Source of the DNA: Bradyrhizobium japonicum USDA 6 | GTDB lineage: Bacteria > Pseudomonadota > Alphaproteobacteria > Rhizobiales > Xanthobacteraceae | DNA: 64,000 nt | NCBI RefSeq assembly: GCF_000284375.1 | Contig: NC_017249.1 | Coordinates: 620,001-684,000 of the forward strand | Direction: 5' to 3' | Shown here: one piece after another, positions 38,028 to 49,610 of the stretch | Layout: every line of letters starts with the position of its first letter | Position numbering within the stretch: the first letter of the stretch is position 1 | The notes under the pieces: generated by a model | What the model saw: only the letters and a program-made list of their open reading frames with translations | The model's database searches: none | Told to the model about the DNA's origin: nothing | Program-made: the position numbers and the translations under genes

Positions 38028-38964
38028 CGCCGTCCCTCAGGTCCCTCGCGAGCTCGAGCGCGCGGGCATAGACCTCGCGGCGCGGCCGGCCCGAGAGCGC
38101 GACAGCATGCGCGACGGCATCCTTGACGCTGTGCGCGGCGAGCTGCTCGCGCAGGAGACCGTCGAGCGCATCCGGCGTCAGCAGCTCCGCGTCCGCCGCA
38201 GGCGGCGCGATCACCAGCACGAATTCGCCGCGCGTCTCCAGCGTGTCCGCCCCGCGTGCCAGCTCCTGCAGCGGCGCGCGCGAAATCTCCTCGTGCAGTT
38301 TCGTCAATTCGCGGCAGATCGCGGCTTCACGCGTCCCCATGATCTCGGCAAGCTCGGCGAGCGTGTCCTGGACGCGGTTGCCGGAATCGAACATCACCAG
38401 CGTCGCATCGATGCGGGCGAGCTCCGCCAGGCGCGACTTTCGCGCGGCGGATTTCGCCGGCAGAAAGCCCTCGAAGAAGAAGCGGTCGGTCGGCAATGCG
38501 GCGACCGACAGCGCGGCCAGCACCGAGGACGGTCCGGGCAGCGCGTAGACCGCATGACCGGCTGCGCAGACCTCGCGTACCAGCTTGAAACCGGGGTCGG
38601 AGATCAGCGGCGTGCCGGCATCCGACACCAGCGCGACCGAGCCGCCCTGCCCCAGCGCCTCCAGGATCCTCGGACGCGCCGCTTCCGCGTTGTGCTCGTG
38701 ATATTGCTTGAGCTGCGCCGTGATGGCGTAGCGCTCGGTCAGGCGCCGCGTGATGCGGGTGTCCTCGCAGGCAATGACGTCGACGCCGGCCAGCGTCTGA
38801 AGCGCGCGCAGCGTGATGTCGCCGAGATTGCCGATGGGGGTCGCGACCAGATGGAGGCCCGGCGCCGCCTTCGGCGCCGTCAGCCGATGGGCGTCGATGG
38901 AGAAACCGCGCGAGGCGGGATCCGTCGTCTCAGGTGTATTTATCGGGCTCGGCTTTGCGCGCAT
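38014..38964 (-). CDS. rsmI: 16S rRNA (cytidine-1402-2'-O)-methyltransferase RsmI
   Basis: RsmI 2'-O-methylates C1402 in the ribosomal P site. The 316-residue protein has an N-terminal leader of about 35 residues, then [58 protein letters not shown] and [21 protein letters not shown], the tetrapyrrole-methylase-like fold. It is divergent from the LpoA-like gene. Confidence 0.97.
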   Translation of the reverse strand: MRAKPSPINTPETTDPASRGFSIDAHRLTAPKAAPGLHLVATPIGNLGDITLRALQTLAGVDVIACEDTRITRRLTERYAITAQLKQYHEHNAEAARPRILEALGQGGSVALVSDAGTPLISDPGFKLVREVCAAGHAVYALPGPSSVLAALSVAALPTDRFFFEGFLPAKSAARKSRLAELARIDATLVMFDSGNRVQDTLAELAEIMGTREAAICRELTKLHEEISRAPLQELARGADTLETRGEFVLVIAPPAADAELLTPDALDGLLREQLAAHSVKDAVAHAVALSGRPRREVYARALELARDLRDGDGED

Positions 38965-39047
38965 AATGAATCGAACTTAGGCATGATCCCGGGGGCTGGG
39001 AACCGGTCCTCGGAAAAAGATCGCGCCAGGTCAGGGGTGAGGAGGGA

Positions 39048-39080
39048 CTGGAATGTGATCCATCCGGCATCACATTCCAG
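39048..39080. promoter_or_regulatory. 12-bp perfect hairpin in the rsmI-lipoprotein gap
   Basis: CTGGAATGTGAT-ccatccggc-ATCACATTCCAG is a perfect 12-bp inverted repeat in the 339-bp divergent gap 38965-39303. A family E-like GGCATGATCC string lies just left of it. It could be an operator, an RNA hairpin or a repeat remnant. Confidence 0.45.
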
Positions 39081-39303
39081 AGGGAATGATGCGTCAGCGC
39101 CATATTCGCGGCGGAAACGCCGCCTTGATGCGGGTGACGGATGGTGGACAGCTAGCCAGGGCTCGAGGTGCGGCCGCGTTAAGTGGTCATTATCCTTTTG
39201 TTTTAGTTAACTATTTGCCGACAATATGCCTGAATCCGCGGCTTGTGTCGTGGGAAGAATGTTGTGACCGGCCGGCCGACGGCCGGTCAGAAGAGAAGTT
39301 GTG

Positions 39304-40539
39304 ATGCTGGGCCCGCGCGATCCGAAATCTTCCGTTCAGGGCTCCCGACTATCGGGGGCGACCCGGCGGAGCGCACTCGGCCTGTTGCTCGGCGCCCCCT
39401 TGCTGTCGGCCTGCGCCGGCGTGCAGCAGAGTCTCAGCCAGTTCTCCAACCCGTTCAGCAGTTCCTCCCCGGCCCCGGCGCAGCCGGCCGGACCGCCGCA
39501 ACAGGCCACCACCGCCGGCAGCGGCGGGGTGAAGGTTGGCGTGATCCTGCCGCTCTCGGCCGCCGGCAATGCCGGCCTTGCCGCGCAATCGATGCGCAAC
39601 GCCGCCGAGATGGCGCTGGCCGAGTTCCAGAATCCCAACATCCAGCTCCTCATCAAGGACGACAATGGCAGCCCGCAAGGCGCGCAGGCGGGTGCGCAGC
39701 AGGCAGTCGACGAAGGCGCCGAGATCATTTTGGGCCCGCTGTTCGCGCAATCGGTGCCGGCGGTGGCGCAGGTCGCGCGTGCGCGCGGCATCTCGGTGAT
39801 CGCGTTCTCGACCGATTCCAGCATCGCCGGCCGCGGCGTCTTTCTGCTGAGCTTCCTGCCGGAGTCCGACGTCAATCGCATCGTCGAATATTCCGCCGGC
39901 ATCGGAAAACGCTCCGTCGCCGTGCTGGTGCCCGACAATGCCTATGGCAATGTCGTCGAGGCCGCGGTGAAGGCGGCGGTGCCGCGACGCGGCGGCCGCA
40001 TCGTCGCCTTCGAGAAATACGGCGCCGATCGTGCGACGCCGGCACGCACCGTGGCGCAGCAGCTCGGCAGCGCGGATGCGCTGTTCATCGCCGATGACGG
40101 CGATGCCGTCGTCGCGGTGGCCGATGCGATGACGGCCGCGGGCGCGAATTTGCGCAACATCCAGCTGCTCGGCACCGGCTTGTGGGACAATCCGCGCGTC
40201 TATGCCAATGCGAACTTGCAAGGCGGTCTCTACGCCGCGCCGGACCCGGCTGGCTTCCGCGCCTTCTCCGGCCGCTACCGCACCAAATACGGCGCCGAGC
40301 CGATCCGCACCGCGACGCTCGCCTATGACGCGGTCGCCCTCGTCGCCGCGCTCGCGCGCACGCAGGGCCCGACGCGCTTCTCGCCGGACGTGCTCACCAA
40401 CCCTTCCGGCTTCGCCGGCATCGACGGCCTGTTCCGCTTCCGCGCCGATGGCACCAACGAGCGCGGGCTCGCCGTGATGAAGGTGACGACGGGCGGTGGC
40501 GTGGCGGTCGCGGGCTCGCCGAAGAGTTTTGGGGCGTAG
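39304..40539 (+). CDS. LpoA-like penicillin-binding-protein activator lipoprotein
   Basis: The 411-residue lipoprotein has an Arg-containing signal with lipobox LLSAC (SALGLLLGAPLLSAC), a Ser/Pro-rich linker, and a type I periplasmic-binding fold (KVGVILPLSAAGNAGLAAQS, AEIILGPLFAQSVPAVAQVA, GLWDNPRVYANANLQGGLYA). This matches the LppC/LpoA-type family that, in Escherichia coli, activates PBP1A; here the partner is unknown. It could alternatively be an amino-acid-binding-like protein. A GTG one codon earlier is possible. Confidence 0.85.
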   Translation: MLGPRDPKSSVQGSRLSGATRRSALGLLLGAPLLSACAGVQQSLSQFSNPFSSSSPAPAQPAGPPQQATTAGSGGVKVGVILPLSAAGNAGLAAQSMRNAAEMALAEFQNPNIQLLIKDDNGSPQGAQAGAQQAVDEGAEIILGPLFAQSVPAVAQVARARGISVIAFSTDSSIAGRGVFLLSFLPESDVNRIVEYSAGIGKRSVAVLVPDNAYGNVVEAAVKAAVPRRGGRIVAFEKYGADRATPARTVAQQLGSADALFIADDGDAVVAVADAMTAAGANLRNIQLLGTGLWDNPRVYANANLQGGLYAAPDPAGFRAFSGRYRTKYGAEPIRTATLAYDAVALVAALARTQGPTRFSPDVLTNPSGFAGIDGLFRFRADGTNERGLAVMKVTTGGGVAVAGSPKSFGA

Positions 40540-40546
40540 TGGTTTC

Positions 40547-40631
40547 GTAGCCCGGATGGAGCGCAGCGAAATCCGGGTTCTGTCCGAGCGGCGAGACCGT
40601 CCCGGATTACGCTTCGCTCCATCCGGGCTAC
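40547..40631. repeat. Palindromic repeat, family D, copy 2
   Basis: GTAGCCCGGATGGAGCGCAG and CTTCGCTCCATCCGGGCTAC are inverted copies around CCGGGTTCTGTCCGAGC. It starts 7 bp after the LpoA-like gene. Confidence 0.82.
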
Positions 40632-40640
40632 AAGATCATC

Positions 40641-40734
40641 GTAGGGTGGGCAAAGGCGCGCTTCGCGCCGTGCCCACCATCTCTCCATGCATCGTATGGA
40701 AATGGTGGGCACGCTTCCGCTTTGCCCACCCTAC
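40641..40734. repeat. Palindromic repeat, family B, copy 3
   Basis: GTAGGGTGGGCAAAGGCGCG at the left and CTTTGCCCACCCTAC at the right, with inner GTGCCCACCA and TGGTGGGCAC. It sits 10 bp from a family D copy and 10 bp from the hemW stop. Confidence 0.83.
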
Positions 40735-40743
40735 AGCAGCTCG

Positions 40744-41898
40744 CTACGCGGCGAGATCCGCGACCACCGCATCCAGCACCGGGAATCCGCTGCTGGTCAC
40801 GCGCAGGCGCCCCGTCGCATCGACGATGATCGCGCCTTCCTCGCGCAGCAACGCGATGCGCTTGGGGTCGAGCGGGCGGCCCGACAGCTTGCTGTAGCGC
40901 TCGGGGTCGATGCCCTCGGCGAGGCGGAGCCCCATCAGCAGGAATTCGTCGGCGCGCTCCTCGCTGTTGAGGAGATCGTCGGTGACGTTGCCGTGGCCGT
41001 TGGTCTCGACGCGCATCAGCCAGGCTTCGGGGCGCTTCTCGGTGGCGGTGGCGTGCCTGATCCCGTCGATGTCGAGGCGGCCATGGGCACCGGGGCCGAT
41101 GCCGGCATATTCCTCGCCGCGCCAGTACACCAGATTGTGCCGGCACTCGGCGCCCCGCCGCGCGTGATTTGAAATCTCGTAAGCGGGCAGGCCGAGCTTG
41201 TCGCAGGTCTCCTGCGTGACGTCGTAGAGCGCGCGCGCGACGGCTTCGTCCGGCGTCTTCAGCTTGCCGGCCTGGTGCAGGCCGAAGAACGGCGTGCCTT
41301 CCTCGATCGTCAATTGATAGAGCGACAGATGCTCGGCGGCTTCATCGATCGCGAGGCGCAGCTCGTCGGCCCACATCGCCGGTGTCTGGTCGGGGCGGGC
41401 GTAGATCAGGTCGAACGAATAACGGTCGAACGAACGGCGCGCGATGGCGACGGCGTCGAGCGCTTCGCGGGCGCTGTGCATCCGGCCCAGCGCTTTCAGC
41501 GAGGCATCGTCGAGTGCCTGGACGCCGAGCGAGACGCGGTTGACGCCGGCGGCGCGATAACCGGCAAAGCGCGTGGCTTCGACGCTAGTCGGGTTTGCTT
41601 CGAGCGTGACCTCGACATCGCTTGCGACATGCCAGTGCTTGCCGATCGCATCGAGCACCGCGCCGACGGTTGCGGGCTGCATCAACGACGGCGTGCCGCC
41701 GCCGAGGAAGATCGAGGTGACTTCACGCCCGGGCGCACGCTGTGCAGTCGTTTCGATTTCACGCGCGAAAGCTGAAGCGAAGCGCGTCTCGTCGATCGCG
41801 GCATGGCGGACGTGGCTGTTGAAGTCGCAATAGGGGCACTTCGACAGGCAGAACGGCCAGTGCACATAGACGCCGAAAGCTTGCTTAGCGCGGCTCAA
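40744..41898 (-). CDS. hemW: HemW, radical SAM haem chaperone
   Basis: The 384-residue protein resembles oxygen-independent coproporphyrinogen oxidase but belongs to the HemW group: [20 protein letters not shown] carries the radical-SAM Cx3CxxC cluster, [10 protein letters not shown] and [13 protein letters not shown] segments follow ([20 protein letters not shown]), and [12 protein letters not shown] with [20 protein letters not shown]. Characterised homologues insert haem into respiratory proteins. The start is TTG at 41898, overlapping rdgB by 14 bp; no internal Met precedes the cluster. Confidence 0.93.
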   Translation of the reverse strand: MSRAKQAFGVYVHWPFCLSKCPYCDFNSHVRHAAIDETRFASAFAREIETTAQRAPGREVTSIFLGGGTPSLMQPATVGAVLDAIGKHWHVASDVEVTLEANPTSVEATRFAGYRAAGVNRVSLGVQALDDASLKALGRMHSAREALDAVAIARRSFDRYSFDLIYARPDQTPAMWADELRLAIDEAAEHLSLYQLTIEEGTPFFGLHQAGKLKTPDEAVARALYDVTQETCDKLGLPAYEISNHARRGAECRHNLVYWRGEEYAGIGPGAHGRLDIDGIRHATATEKRPEAWLMRVETNGHGNVTDDLLNSEERADEFLLMGLRLAEGIDPERYSKLSGRPLDPKRIALLREEGAIIVDATGRLRVTSSGFPVLDAVVADLAA

Positions 41899-42520
41899 GG
41901 CAGATCTCCGCCAGTTTCACGAAGGCGCGGGCGCGATGCGACAGGCCGAGGCCGAGCGGCGGCAGGCCGTGCTTCTCGATGCTGGTCATCTCGCCGAACG
42001 TGCGATCGTGGCCGTTGGGCAGGAACATCGGATCATAACCGAAGCCGGCGGTCCCGCGCGGCGGCCAGACCAGGGTGCCGTCGACGCGCGCCTCGACCTC
42101 TTCGAGATGATCGTCGGGCCAGGCGACGCAGAGCGCGGAGACGAAATGCGCGGCGCGCTTGTCGGGCGTGGTGGCGCCGCGCTCCTGCAACAGGCGCTCG
42201 ATCTGCGCCATCGCGGCAGCGAAATCTTTTGACGGTCCGGCCCAGCGCGCGCTGTAGATGCCGGGCGCGCCGTCGAGTGCGTCGACCACGATGCCGGAAT
42301 CGTCGGCGAAGGAGGGAAGCTTGGTCGCCTGCGCCGCCGCGATCGCCTTGATCGCGGCATTGCTGCGGAAATCGTTGCCGGTTTCGTCGGGCTCGGGCAG
42401 GCCGAGCTCACCGGCCGACACCGCCTCGATGCCCTGAGGCGCGAGCAGCTCCTTCATCTCGGCGAGCTTGCCGGGATTGTGGGTCGCGATGACGAGCTTT
42501 CCGGTGATTCGGCGGTGCAT
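41885..42520 (-). CDS. rdgB: XTP/dITP diphosphatase (RdgB/HAM1)
   Basis: RdgB removes non-canonical purine NTPs (dITP, XTP) from the pool. The 211 residues start [20 protein letters not shown] (THNxxK motif), with [26 protein letters not shown], and [15 protein letters not shown] followed by [12 protein letters not shown]. The set rph-rdgB-hemW is a known alphaproteobacterial arrangement and the genes abut or overlap. Confidence 0.97.
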   Translation of the reverse strand: MHRRITGKLVIATHNPGKLAEMKELLAPQGIEAVSAGELGLPEPDETGNDFRSNAAIKAIAAAQATKLPSFADDSGIVVDALDGAPGIYSARWAGPSKDFAAAMAQIERLLQERGATTPDKRAAHFVSALCVAWPDDHLEEVEARVDGTLVWPPRGTAGFGYDPMFLPNGHDRTFGEMTSIEKHGLPPLGLGLSHRARAFVKLAEICLEPR

Positions 42521-42531
42521 GGGCCTATTGA

Positions 42532-43245
42532 CTACGCCACGGCCAGTTTCTGCAAGTCCACGAGCCGCGCGATGCCCTTCTGGGCCAGCGCCATCAGCGC
42601 GAGGAACTCGTCCTGTGTGAACGGTTCACGTTCCGCGGTGCCCTGCACCTCGATGATGCGGCCGTCGCCGGTCAGGACGAAATTGGCGTCGGTCTGGGCT
42701 TCCGAATCCTCGGCATAGTCGAGGTCGAGCACGGGCGTGCCGTTGTAGATGCCGCAGGAGATCGCGGCGACGTTGTCGCGCAGCACCTTGGCCTTGATCA
42801 TGTTGCGCGCCTTCATCCAGTTGATGCAATCGGCGAGCGCGACCCAGGCACCGGTGATCGAGGCCGTGCGCGTGCCGCCGTCGGCCTGGAGCACGTCGCA
42901 ATCGACCGTGATCTGGCGCTCACCGAGCGCTTCGAGATCGACGATGGTGCGAAGCGAGCGGCCGATCAGGCGCTGAATCTCGACGGTGCGGCCGCTTTGC
43001 TTGCCGGCGGAGGCCTCGCGGCGGGTGCGTTCGGAGGTCGCGCGCGGCAGCATGCCGTACTCGGCGGTGACCCAGCCGCGGCCCTGGCCCTTCAGCCACG
43101 GCGGCAGGCGGTCTTCCAGCGTGGCGGTGACCAGCACATGGGTGTCGCCGAATTTCACCAGGCAGGAGCCTTCCGCATATTTGACCACGCCGCGCTCCAG
43201 CGTCACGGGGCGCAATTCGTCGGGCGCACGGCGGCTTGGCCGCAT
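42532..43245 (-). CDS. rph: RNase PH
   Basis: RNase PH is a phosphorolytic 3'-exonuclease that trims tRNA ends. The 237-residue enzyme starts [20 protein letters not shown], with [42 protein letters not shown] and [21 protein letters not shown]. Length is typical. It is divergent from hrcA across a 168-bp gap. Confidence 0.98.
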   Translation of the reverse strand: MRPSRRAPDELRPVTLERGVVKYAEGSCLVKFGDTHVLVTATLEDRLPPWLKGQGRGWVTAEYGMLPRATSERTRREASAGKQSGRTVEIQRLIGRSLRTIVDLEALGERQITVDCDVLQADGGTRTASITGAWVALADCINWMKARNMIKAKVLRDNVAAISCGIYNGTPVLDLDYAEDSEAQTDANFVLTGDGRIIEVQGTAEREPFTQDEFLALMALAQKGIARLVDLQKLAVA

Positions 43246-43413
43246 GGGAAATCCTCCAAAACTCTCGGAAAAGGGCTATTCGCGGTGCTTGTAGGTGGGG
43301 TGAGGGTGGGCGGCAAGGCTTTTTCACCCCGGGTTTTCCACCCCGCAAAGGCCACGCTTGTCAGAACCCTCCGGGATGGACAAATTATAAGCGTCTGAGA
43401 GGAGTTACCGTCC

Positions 43414-44502
43414 GTGGCCCATCACGATCCGATCCATCTGATCGCGCCGCGCGCAGGCCTCGCCCAGCTCAACGAGCGTTCCCGCGACATCTTTCGTCAA
43501 ATTGTCGAAAGCTATCTCGCGACCGGCGAGCCGGTCGGCTCGCGCAATATTTCGCGGCTGATCGCGATGCCGCTGTCGCCGGCCTCGGTTCGAAATGTCA
43601 TGGCCGACCTGGAACAGCTCGGCCTGATCTATGCGCCCCACACCTCCGCCGGCCGCTTGCCGACGGAACTCGGCCTGCGCTTCTTCGTCGATGCCCTGAT
43701 GCAGGTCGGCGACCTCAATGACGCCGAGCGGCAGTCGATCCAGAGCCAGCTCACCTCCGTTGGTCAGGCGCAGTCGGTCGAGGCGGCGCTGGACCAGGCG
43801 CTGACGCGGCTGTCCGGTCTCACCCGCGCCGCAGCGGTCGTGCTGACCCCGAAATCCAATGCGCGGCTGAAACACATCGAATTCGTCCGGCTGGAACCCG
43901 AGAAGGCGCTGGTGATCCTGGTCGGCGAGGACGGTCAGGTCGAAAACCGCGTGCTGTCGCTGCCGCCGGGAGTTCCCTCCTCGGCGCTCACGGAAGCCGG
44001 TAATTTCCTCAATGCGCGGATCCGTGGCCGCACGCTGGCAGAGGCGCGGCTCGAGCTCGAAACCGCGCTCGGCGAAGCCCGTGCCGAGCTCGACCAGCTG
44101 ACGCAAAAGGTGATTTCGGCCGGCATTGCGAGCTGGTCCGGCGGCGAGAACGAGGACCGCCAGCTCATCGTTCGCGGCCACGCCAATCTGCTCGAGGATC
44201 TGCACGCGCTGGAGGATCTGGAGCGTGTTCGCCTGCTGTTCGACGATCTCGAGACCAAGCGTGGCGTGATCGACCTTCTGGGGCGCGCCGAGACCGCCGA
44301 GGGCGTGCGGATCTTCATCGGCTCGGAGAACAAACTGTTTTCCTTGTCAGGCTCCTCCACCATCATCTCGCCCTATCGGGATGCCGCCGGCCACATCGTC
44401 GGCGTTTTGGGTGTGATCGGGCCGACGCGGCTGAATTATGCCCGCGTGATCCCGACCGTGGACTACGCCGCGCGCATCGTCAGTCGCCTCCTGGGGGGCT
44501 GA
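43414..44502 (+). CDS. hrcA: Heat-inducible transcription repressor HrcA
   Basis: HrcA represses chaperone genes by binding CIRCE and needs GroEL for activity. The 362 residues contain the winged-helix N-terminus ([60 protein letters not shown]) and the HrcA central and C-terminal domains ([40 protein letters not shown]). The start is GTG at 43414 after GAGAGGAGTTACC, a good ribosome-binding site. grpE follows in the same direction. I see no CIRCE in the window. Confidence 0.97.
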   Translation: MAHHDPIHLIAPRAGLAQLNERSRDIFRQIVESYLATGEPVGSRNISRLIAMPLSPASVRNVMADLEQLGLIYAPHTSAGRLPTELGLRFFVDALMQVGDLNDAERQSIQSQLTSVGQAQSVEAALDQALTRLSGLTRAAAVVLTPKSNARLKHIEFVRLEPEKALVILVGEDGQVENRVLSLPPGVPSSALTEAGNFLNARIRGRTLAEARLELETALGEARAELDQLTQKVISAGIASWSGGENEDRQLIVRGHANLLEDLHALEDLERVRLLFDDLETKRGVIDLLGRAETAEGVRIFIGSENKLFSLSGSSTIISPYRDAAGHIVGVLGVIGPTRLNYARVIPTVDYAARIVSRLLGG

Positions 44503-44598
44503 CCGGCGTTTCCTCCGATCACGGGCGCTTGATTTTCGTCAGCTTAGGCACGATATCCGGGCCAACAATCCCTTGAGACGAGTTCGAGAAGAGAGCCG

Positions 44599-45204
44599 AT
44601 GACCGATCGAGACCGGCAGCCCGACGACACGACCCCGCCGACCGACGAGCCCGTGGTGTCAAAACCCTACATCATGCCCGACGATCCGGAGCCCGGCTCG
44701 GTCGAGCTGTTGCAGAAAGAAGTCGCCGAGGCGCGTGACCGCATGCTGCGGACGCTGGCCGAGATGGAAAATCTGCGCAAGCGCACCACCAAGGAAGTCG
44801 CCGACGCCCGGCTCTACGGCATCACCGGCTTTGCCCGCGACGTGCTCGACATCGCCGACAATCTCCAGCGTGCGCTCGATGCCGTTCCGGCCGAGGCCCG
44901 TGCCGCGGCCGATCCCGGCCTAACCTCGCTGATCGAGGGCGTCGAGCTTACCGAGCGCTCGCTGCTCAACGCGCTGGAAAAGCACGGCGTGAAGAAGTTC
45001 GACCCGCAGGGCCAGAAGTTCGACCCGAACTTCCAGCAGGCGATGTACGAGGTGCCGGATGCGTCGGTGCCTGCGGGCACCGTCGTGCAGGTCATGCAGG
45101 CCGGCTACACCATCGGCGAGCGCGTGCTGCGCCCGGCGCTGGTCGGTGTCGCCAAGGGCGGCACCAAGGCTGCGCCGGCGGCCAACAGCAACGAAGTGAA
45201 CTGA
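44599..45204 (+). CDS. grpE: Nucleotide-exchange factor GrpE
   Basis: GrpE releases ADP from DnaK. The 201 residues have a disordered acidic N-terminus, a long coiled coil ([40 protein letters not shown]), and the beta domain ([40 protein letters not shown]). The ATG is about 96 bp after hrcA, and the two may share a transcript. It ends at a strong hairpin (45259-45289). Confidence 0.97.
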   Translation: MTDRDRQPDDTTPPTDEPVVSKPYIMPDDPEPGSVELLQKEVAEARDRMLRTLAEMENLRKRTTKEVADARLYGITGFARDVLDIADNLQRALDAVPAEARAAADPGLTSLIEGVELTERSLLNALEKHGVKKFDPQGQKFDPNFQQAMYEVPDASVPAGTVVQVMQAGYTIGERVLRPALVGVAKGGTKAAPAANSNEVN

Positions 45205-45258
45205 GCGGCGAACTAAGCCCTGGCGTCCCAGGCCCTGGCGTCGTAAGCCTTGGCGTCA

Positions 45259-45289
45259 TTCCGGGTCGATGCCTTGCATCGACCCGGAA
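45259..45289. terminator. Strong hairpin between convergent grpE and a nicotinamidase-like gene
   Basis: TTCCGGGTCGATGC-ctt-GCATCGACCCGGAA is a perfect 14-bp stem with a 3-nt loop. It stands between two converging genes and may end both transcripts; neither side has a clear T-run. Three short CTTGGCGTC/CCTGGCGTC repeats precede it. Confidence 0.65.
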
Positions 45290-45304
45290 CGACCGATTGC
45301 TATC

Positions 45305-46027
45305 TCAGGCGCTCACCGCGATATCCGTGGACTGAATCCGCTTCACGCCGGCCTTGGCCATGTCGGCCCAGGCTTTTGCCAGCGAACCCTGCGTGTCGAT
45401 GCCGCGGCAGGCGTCCTCCACCACATAGACCTCGAAGCCCGCCTTGCGCGCATCGAGTGCGGTCCAGGCGACGCAGAAGTCTGTCGCGAGGCCGGCGACG
45501 AAGACGCGCTTGATCTTGCGGCCCTTCAGGTAGCCGGCGAGGCCGGTCGAGGTCTTGCCGTCGGCTTCCAGGAAGGCCGAATAGCTGTCGACGTCCTTGT
45601 GAAAACCCTTGCGGATGATGAGCTCGGCATGCGGGATCGCGAGATCCTTCGACAGCGCGGCGCCATCGGTGCCCTGCACGCAATGGTCGGGCCACAGCAC
45701 CTGCTTGCCGTAGGGAAGGTCGACGGTCTCGAACGGCTTCTTGCCGGAGTGCACCGACGCAAACGAAATGTGGCCTGGTGTGTGCCAGTCCTGGGTCATC
45801 ACCACGTTCGCAAACGCTTTCGCCATCTTGTTGATGACGGGAACGACCTGCTCGCCTTCCTTCACGGCGAGGCTGCCGCCGGGCAGGAAGCAGTTTTGCA
45901 CGTCGATCACGAGCAGCGCGGAGGCATCGTCCGGCTTGATCGATGCGGCCGCAAGGAGCGCGGTTGGAGCAAGGGCTACGAGAGCGCTTGTCCCAAGCGC
46001 CGCGAGGATTTGTCGTCGATCAAACAT
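45305..46027 (-). CDS. Exported nicotinamidase-like (isochorismatase-family) hydrolase
   Basis: The 240-residue protein has an N-terminal export signal with twin arginines (MFDRRQILAALGTSALVALA, then PTALLAAA), suggesting Tat export. The mature part has the nicotinamidase pattern: LLVIDVQNCFLPGG (Asp nucleophile base), TQDWHTPGHISFAS (metal-binding Asp/His/His), IIRKGFHKDVDSYSAF (Lys) and VFVAGLATDFCVAWTALDAR (catalytic Cys). Nicotinamide or pyrazinamide-type amide hydrolysis is likely. Cytoplasmic PncA proteins lack such a signal, so a periplasmic location is unusual. An upstream start at 46054 adds nine residues. Confidence 0.88.
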   Translation of the reverse strand: MFDRRQILAALGTSALVALAPTALLAAASIKPDDASALLVIDVQNCFLPGGSLAVKEGEQVVPVINKMAKAFANVVMTQDWHTPGHISFASVHSGKKPFETVDLPYGKQVLWPDHCVQGTDGAALSKDLAIPHAELIIRKGFHKDVDSYSAFLEADGKTSTGLAGYLKGRKIKRVFVAGLATDFCVAWTALDARKAGFEVYVVEDACRGIDTQGSLAKAWADMAKAGVKRIQSTDIAVSA

Positions 46028-46128
46028 CGTTCGCCTCCCTCCGGGATGATCCAACGGAAGCGAAGCCTAGTTCCGTTCGTATACGAACAGAAGCCCGAAA
46101 ATGCAGCCGGTTCTGTCCAGCGCTTGGG

Positions 46129-47070
46129 CTAACCCTTGGGCTGGATGCCGTCGCGCACGGCGCGGAAGCGGGTGAAGGCGGCCGACCACTGGTCGCGCGG
46201 GGCGCTGGCGATGATGCGCAGCGAGGCGCCGCCGCTCGAGAAGCGGATCCACTGCACCACGGTCACGGGCGTCTTGTCCTTGCCGCTGACGCCATCGATC
46301 CGGGTCTCGAAACCCTGCTGGCCGTTGATGCGGATCGGCTCGGACATGGTGACGCGCGACTCGCGCACGCCGGGGATCTGGAGCGCCGCCTCCTGGGCGA
46401 AACGGGCGCGGTCGTCGGCCTGCTGCGGGGTGGCGCCGATCAGGCCGAGGATCATGAACGGCTTCGACTCATAGCCCGTGGCCTCGTTGCCGTCGGCCAG
46501 GATGATGCTGGAGCCCGGCGCCAGGGTGCGGATGTCCTTGAAGTCGGCGAGATCGGTGATCTTGAACGGCATCAGCGCGATCTGCTCTTCGGCCGAGACC
46601 TGCTTGCGGGTGACGGCGCTCGCAAACATCTGCCGCACCGCTTCGTCGGTGTAGATCTTGGTCGCGTTCTCCGGGATCTGCACCGCGACATAGCCGGAGA
46701 AGCCGGCGCCCGGCACGATCATCGAGTAGCGCTTCACCGGCGTCTCGCCGGCCTTGCCGCTTTCCGTGGTGAAATAGGCAAGACCCGCGGGGGTCTCGAT
46801 CTTGTCCTGCTTGACGCCGGCGGTGCCGCCGGGATTGGAATTGAAGGCGCTCACGACCTCGCCATAGGCCGCCGGCGGCAGCTCGGTGATCAGCACCTTG
46901 ACGCTGCCGTCCTCGCTCTCGAAGCCCGGAAACGTCTTGGCCGTGCTGAGGCCAACCAGCGGCACCATGCCGAGACGCAGGCCGGGCGGGAAAACGGCAT
47001 CGGCCGCGAGGGCCGGAAGCGCTGTGGCGACGAGGACGGCGAGCGCGGCGAGGGGGCGGATGAGCTGCAT
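46129..47070 (-). CDS. Periplasmic protein of unknown function
   Basis: The 313-residue product has a signal peptide (MQLIRPLAALAVLVATALPALA, then ADA) and no membrane helix after it. The body shows short motifs such as FPPGLRLGMVPLVGL, AVQIPENATKIYTDEAVRQM and FETRIDGVSGKDKTPVTVVQ, but I do not recognise a family. A GTG two codons upstream is possible. It is divergent from dnaK; nothing else in the neighbourhood indicates function. Confidence 0.75.
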   Translation of the reverse strand: MQLIRPLAALAVLVATALPALAADAVFPPGLRLGMVPLVGLSTAKTFPGFESEDGSVKVLITELPPAAYGEVVSAFNSNPGGTAGVKQDKIETPAGLAYFTTESGKAGETPVKRYSMIVPGAGFSGYVAVQIPENATKIYTDEAVRQMFASAVTRKQVSAEEQIALMPFKITDLADFKDIRTLAPGSSIILADGNEATGYESKPFMILGLIGATPQQADDRARFAQEAALQIPGVRESRVTMSEPIRINGQQGFETRIDGVSGKDKTPVTVVQWIRFSSGGASLRIIASAPRDQWSAAFTRFRAVRDGIQPKG

Positions 47071-47332
47071 GGGCACTCTGATTGGTTCACATTGAGGCCG
47101 TTCGATGGTCGGCCATTGGGCCGCTTTGTCGCGCGAAGCCGCCTCGATGGCGGCGGTCCGGCCGCCCGCCTTTTAACGGGTTTGGCCCGCCGGTAACAGG
47201 GCGGGGCAGATCACGGCGGGGGGGCCGGCTGACGCCTGAACCTGTTAATAATTCATCACCTGCAAGGGCGGTTGAGCCCGGATATGATCTTCCAAAACCC
47301 AATGTTTTCACGGCCGAAACTTGCGTTCGGTC

Positions 47333-47363
47333 CTTGCGGGCCCCTCCCCCCCTCCTATATGAG
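47333..47363 (+). promoter_or_regulatory. RpoH (sigma-32)-type promoter of dnaK
   Basis: CTTG at 47333-47336, a 17-base spacer and CCTATATGAG at 47354-47363 fit the Bradyrhizobium RpoH consensus CTTG-N17-18-CYTATNTNNG at every defined position. It lies about 100 bp before the dnaK ATG. No CIRCE inverted repeat (TTAGCACTC...GAGTGCTAA) is present in this leader. Confidence 0.82.
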
Positions 47364-47464
47364 CGTCAACCATCGCAATATCGCGGATGTTTGATCTTAG
47401 GGGGTTTGGATCGGGTGCCTCTTGGGCCCAGCCAACCTGCCGCAAAAACAAGGATATCAGGACC

Positions 47465-49366
<1,902 letters not shown>

Positions 49367-49415
49367 GCCCCAAGAGGGTGTGATGCGGACGGCTTGGACC
49401 CCACACGCACAATCG

Positions 49416-49443
49416 GCCTCCCCCCTCAGGGGGGAGGCTTTCG
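49416..49443 (+). terminator. Hairpin terminator between dnaK and dnaJ
   Basis: GCCTCCCCCC-tca-GGGGGGAGGC is a perfect 10-bp GC stem with a 3-nt loop, followed by a short TTTC. It starts 50 bp after the dnaK stop. It probably ends most dnaK transcripts, giving dnaJ lower expression or its own promoter in the 49444-49610 stretch. Confidence 0.75.
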
Positions 49444-49610
49444 TGTCGGGGCGGACGGGGCACCTTCCCGTTACGATCGATCAATTCCCAGCCGTTATTC
49501 TCAACTCTGCCGTGCAGCCCTCTTCTGCAAATCGGAAGGCTGCCTATATCGTCGCGTGGCGACGTTGTTTCGCTCCGACTTGAATCGCGATTGGATAGAC
49601 CGGGTCCGAC

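Noticed and set aside
44503..44598. RpoH promoter before grpE
   Set aside because: CTTG at about 44527 is present, but no CYTATNTNNG lies at 17-18 bases; the best match (GATATCCGG) fails at several positions.
47077..47464. CIRCE operator at dnaK
   Set aside because: No TTAGCACTC/GAGTGCTAA pair can be found in the leader or upstream of hrcA.
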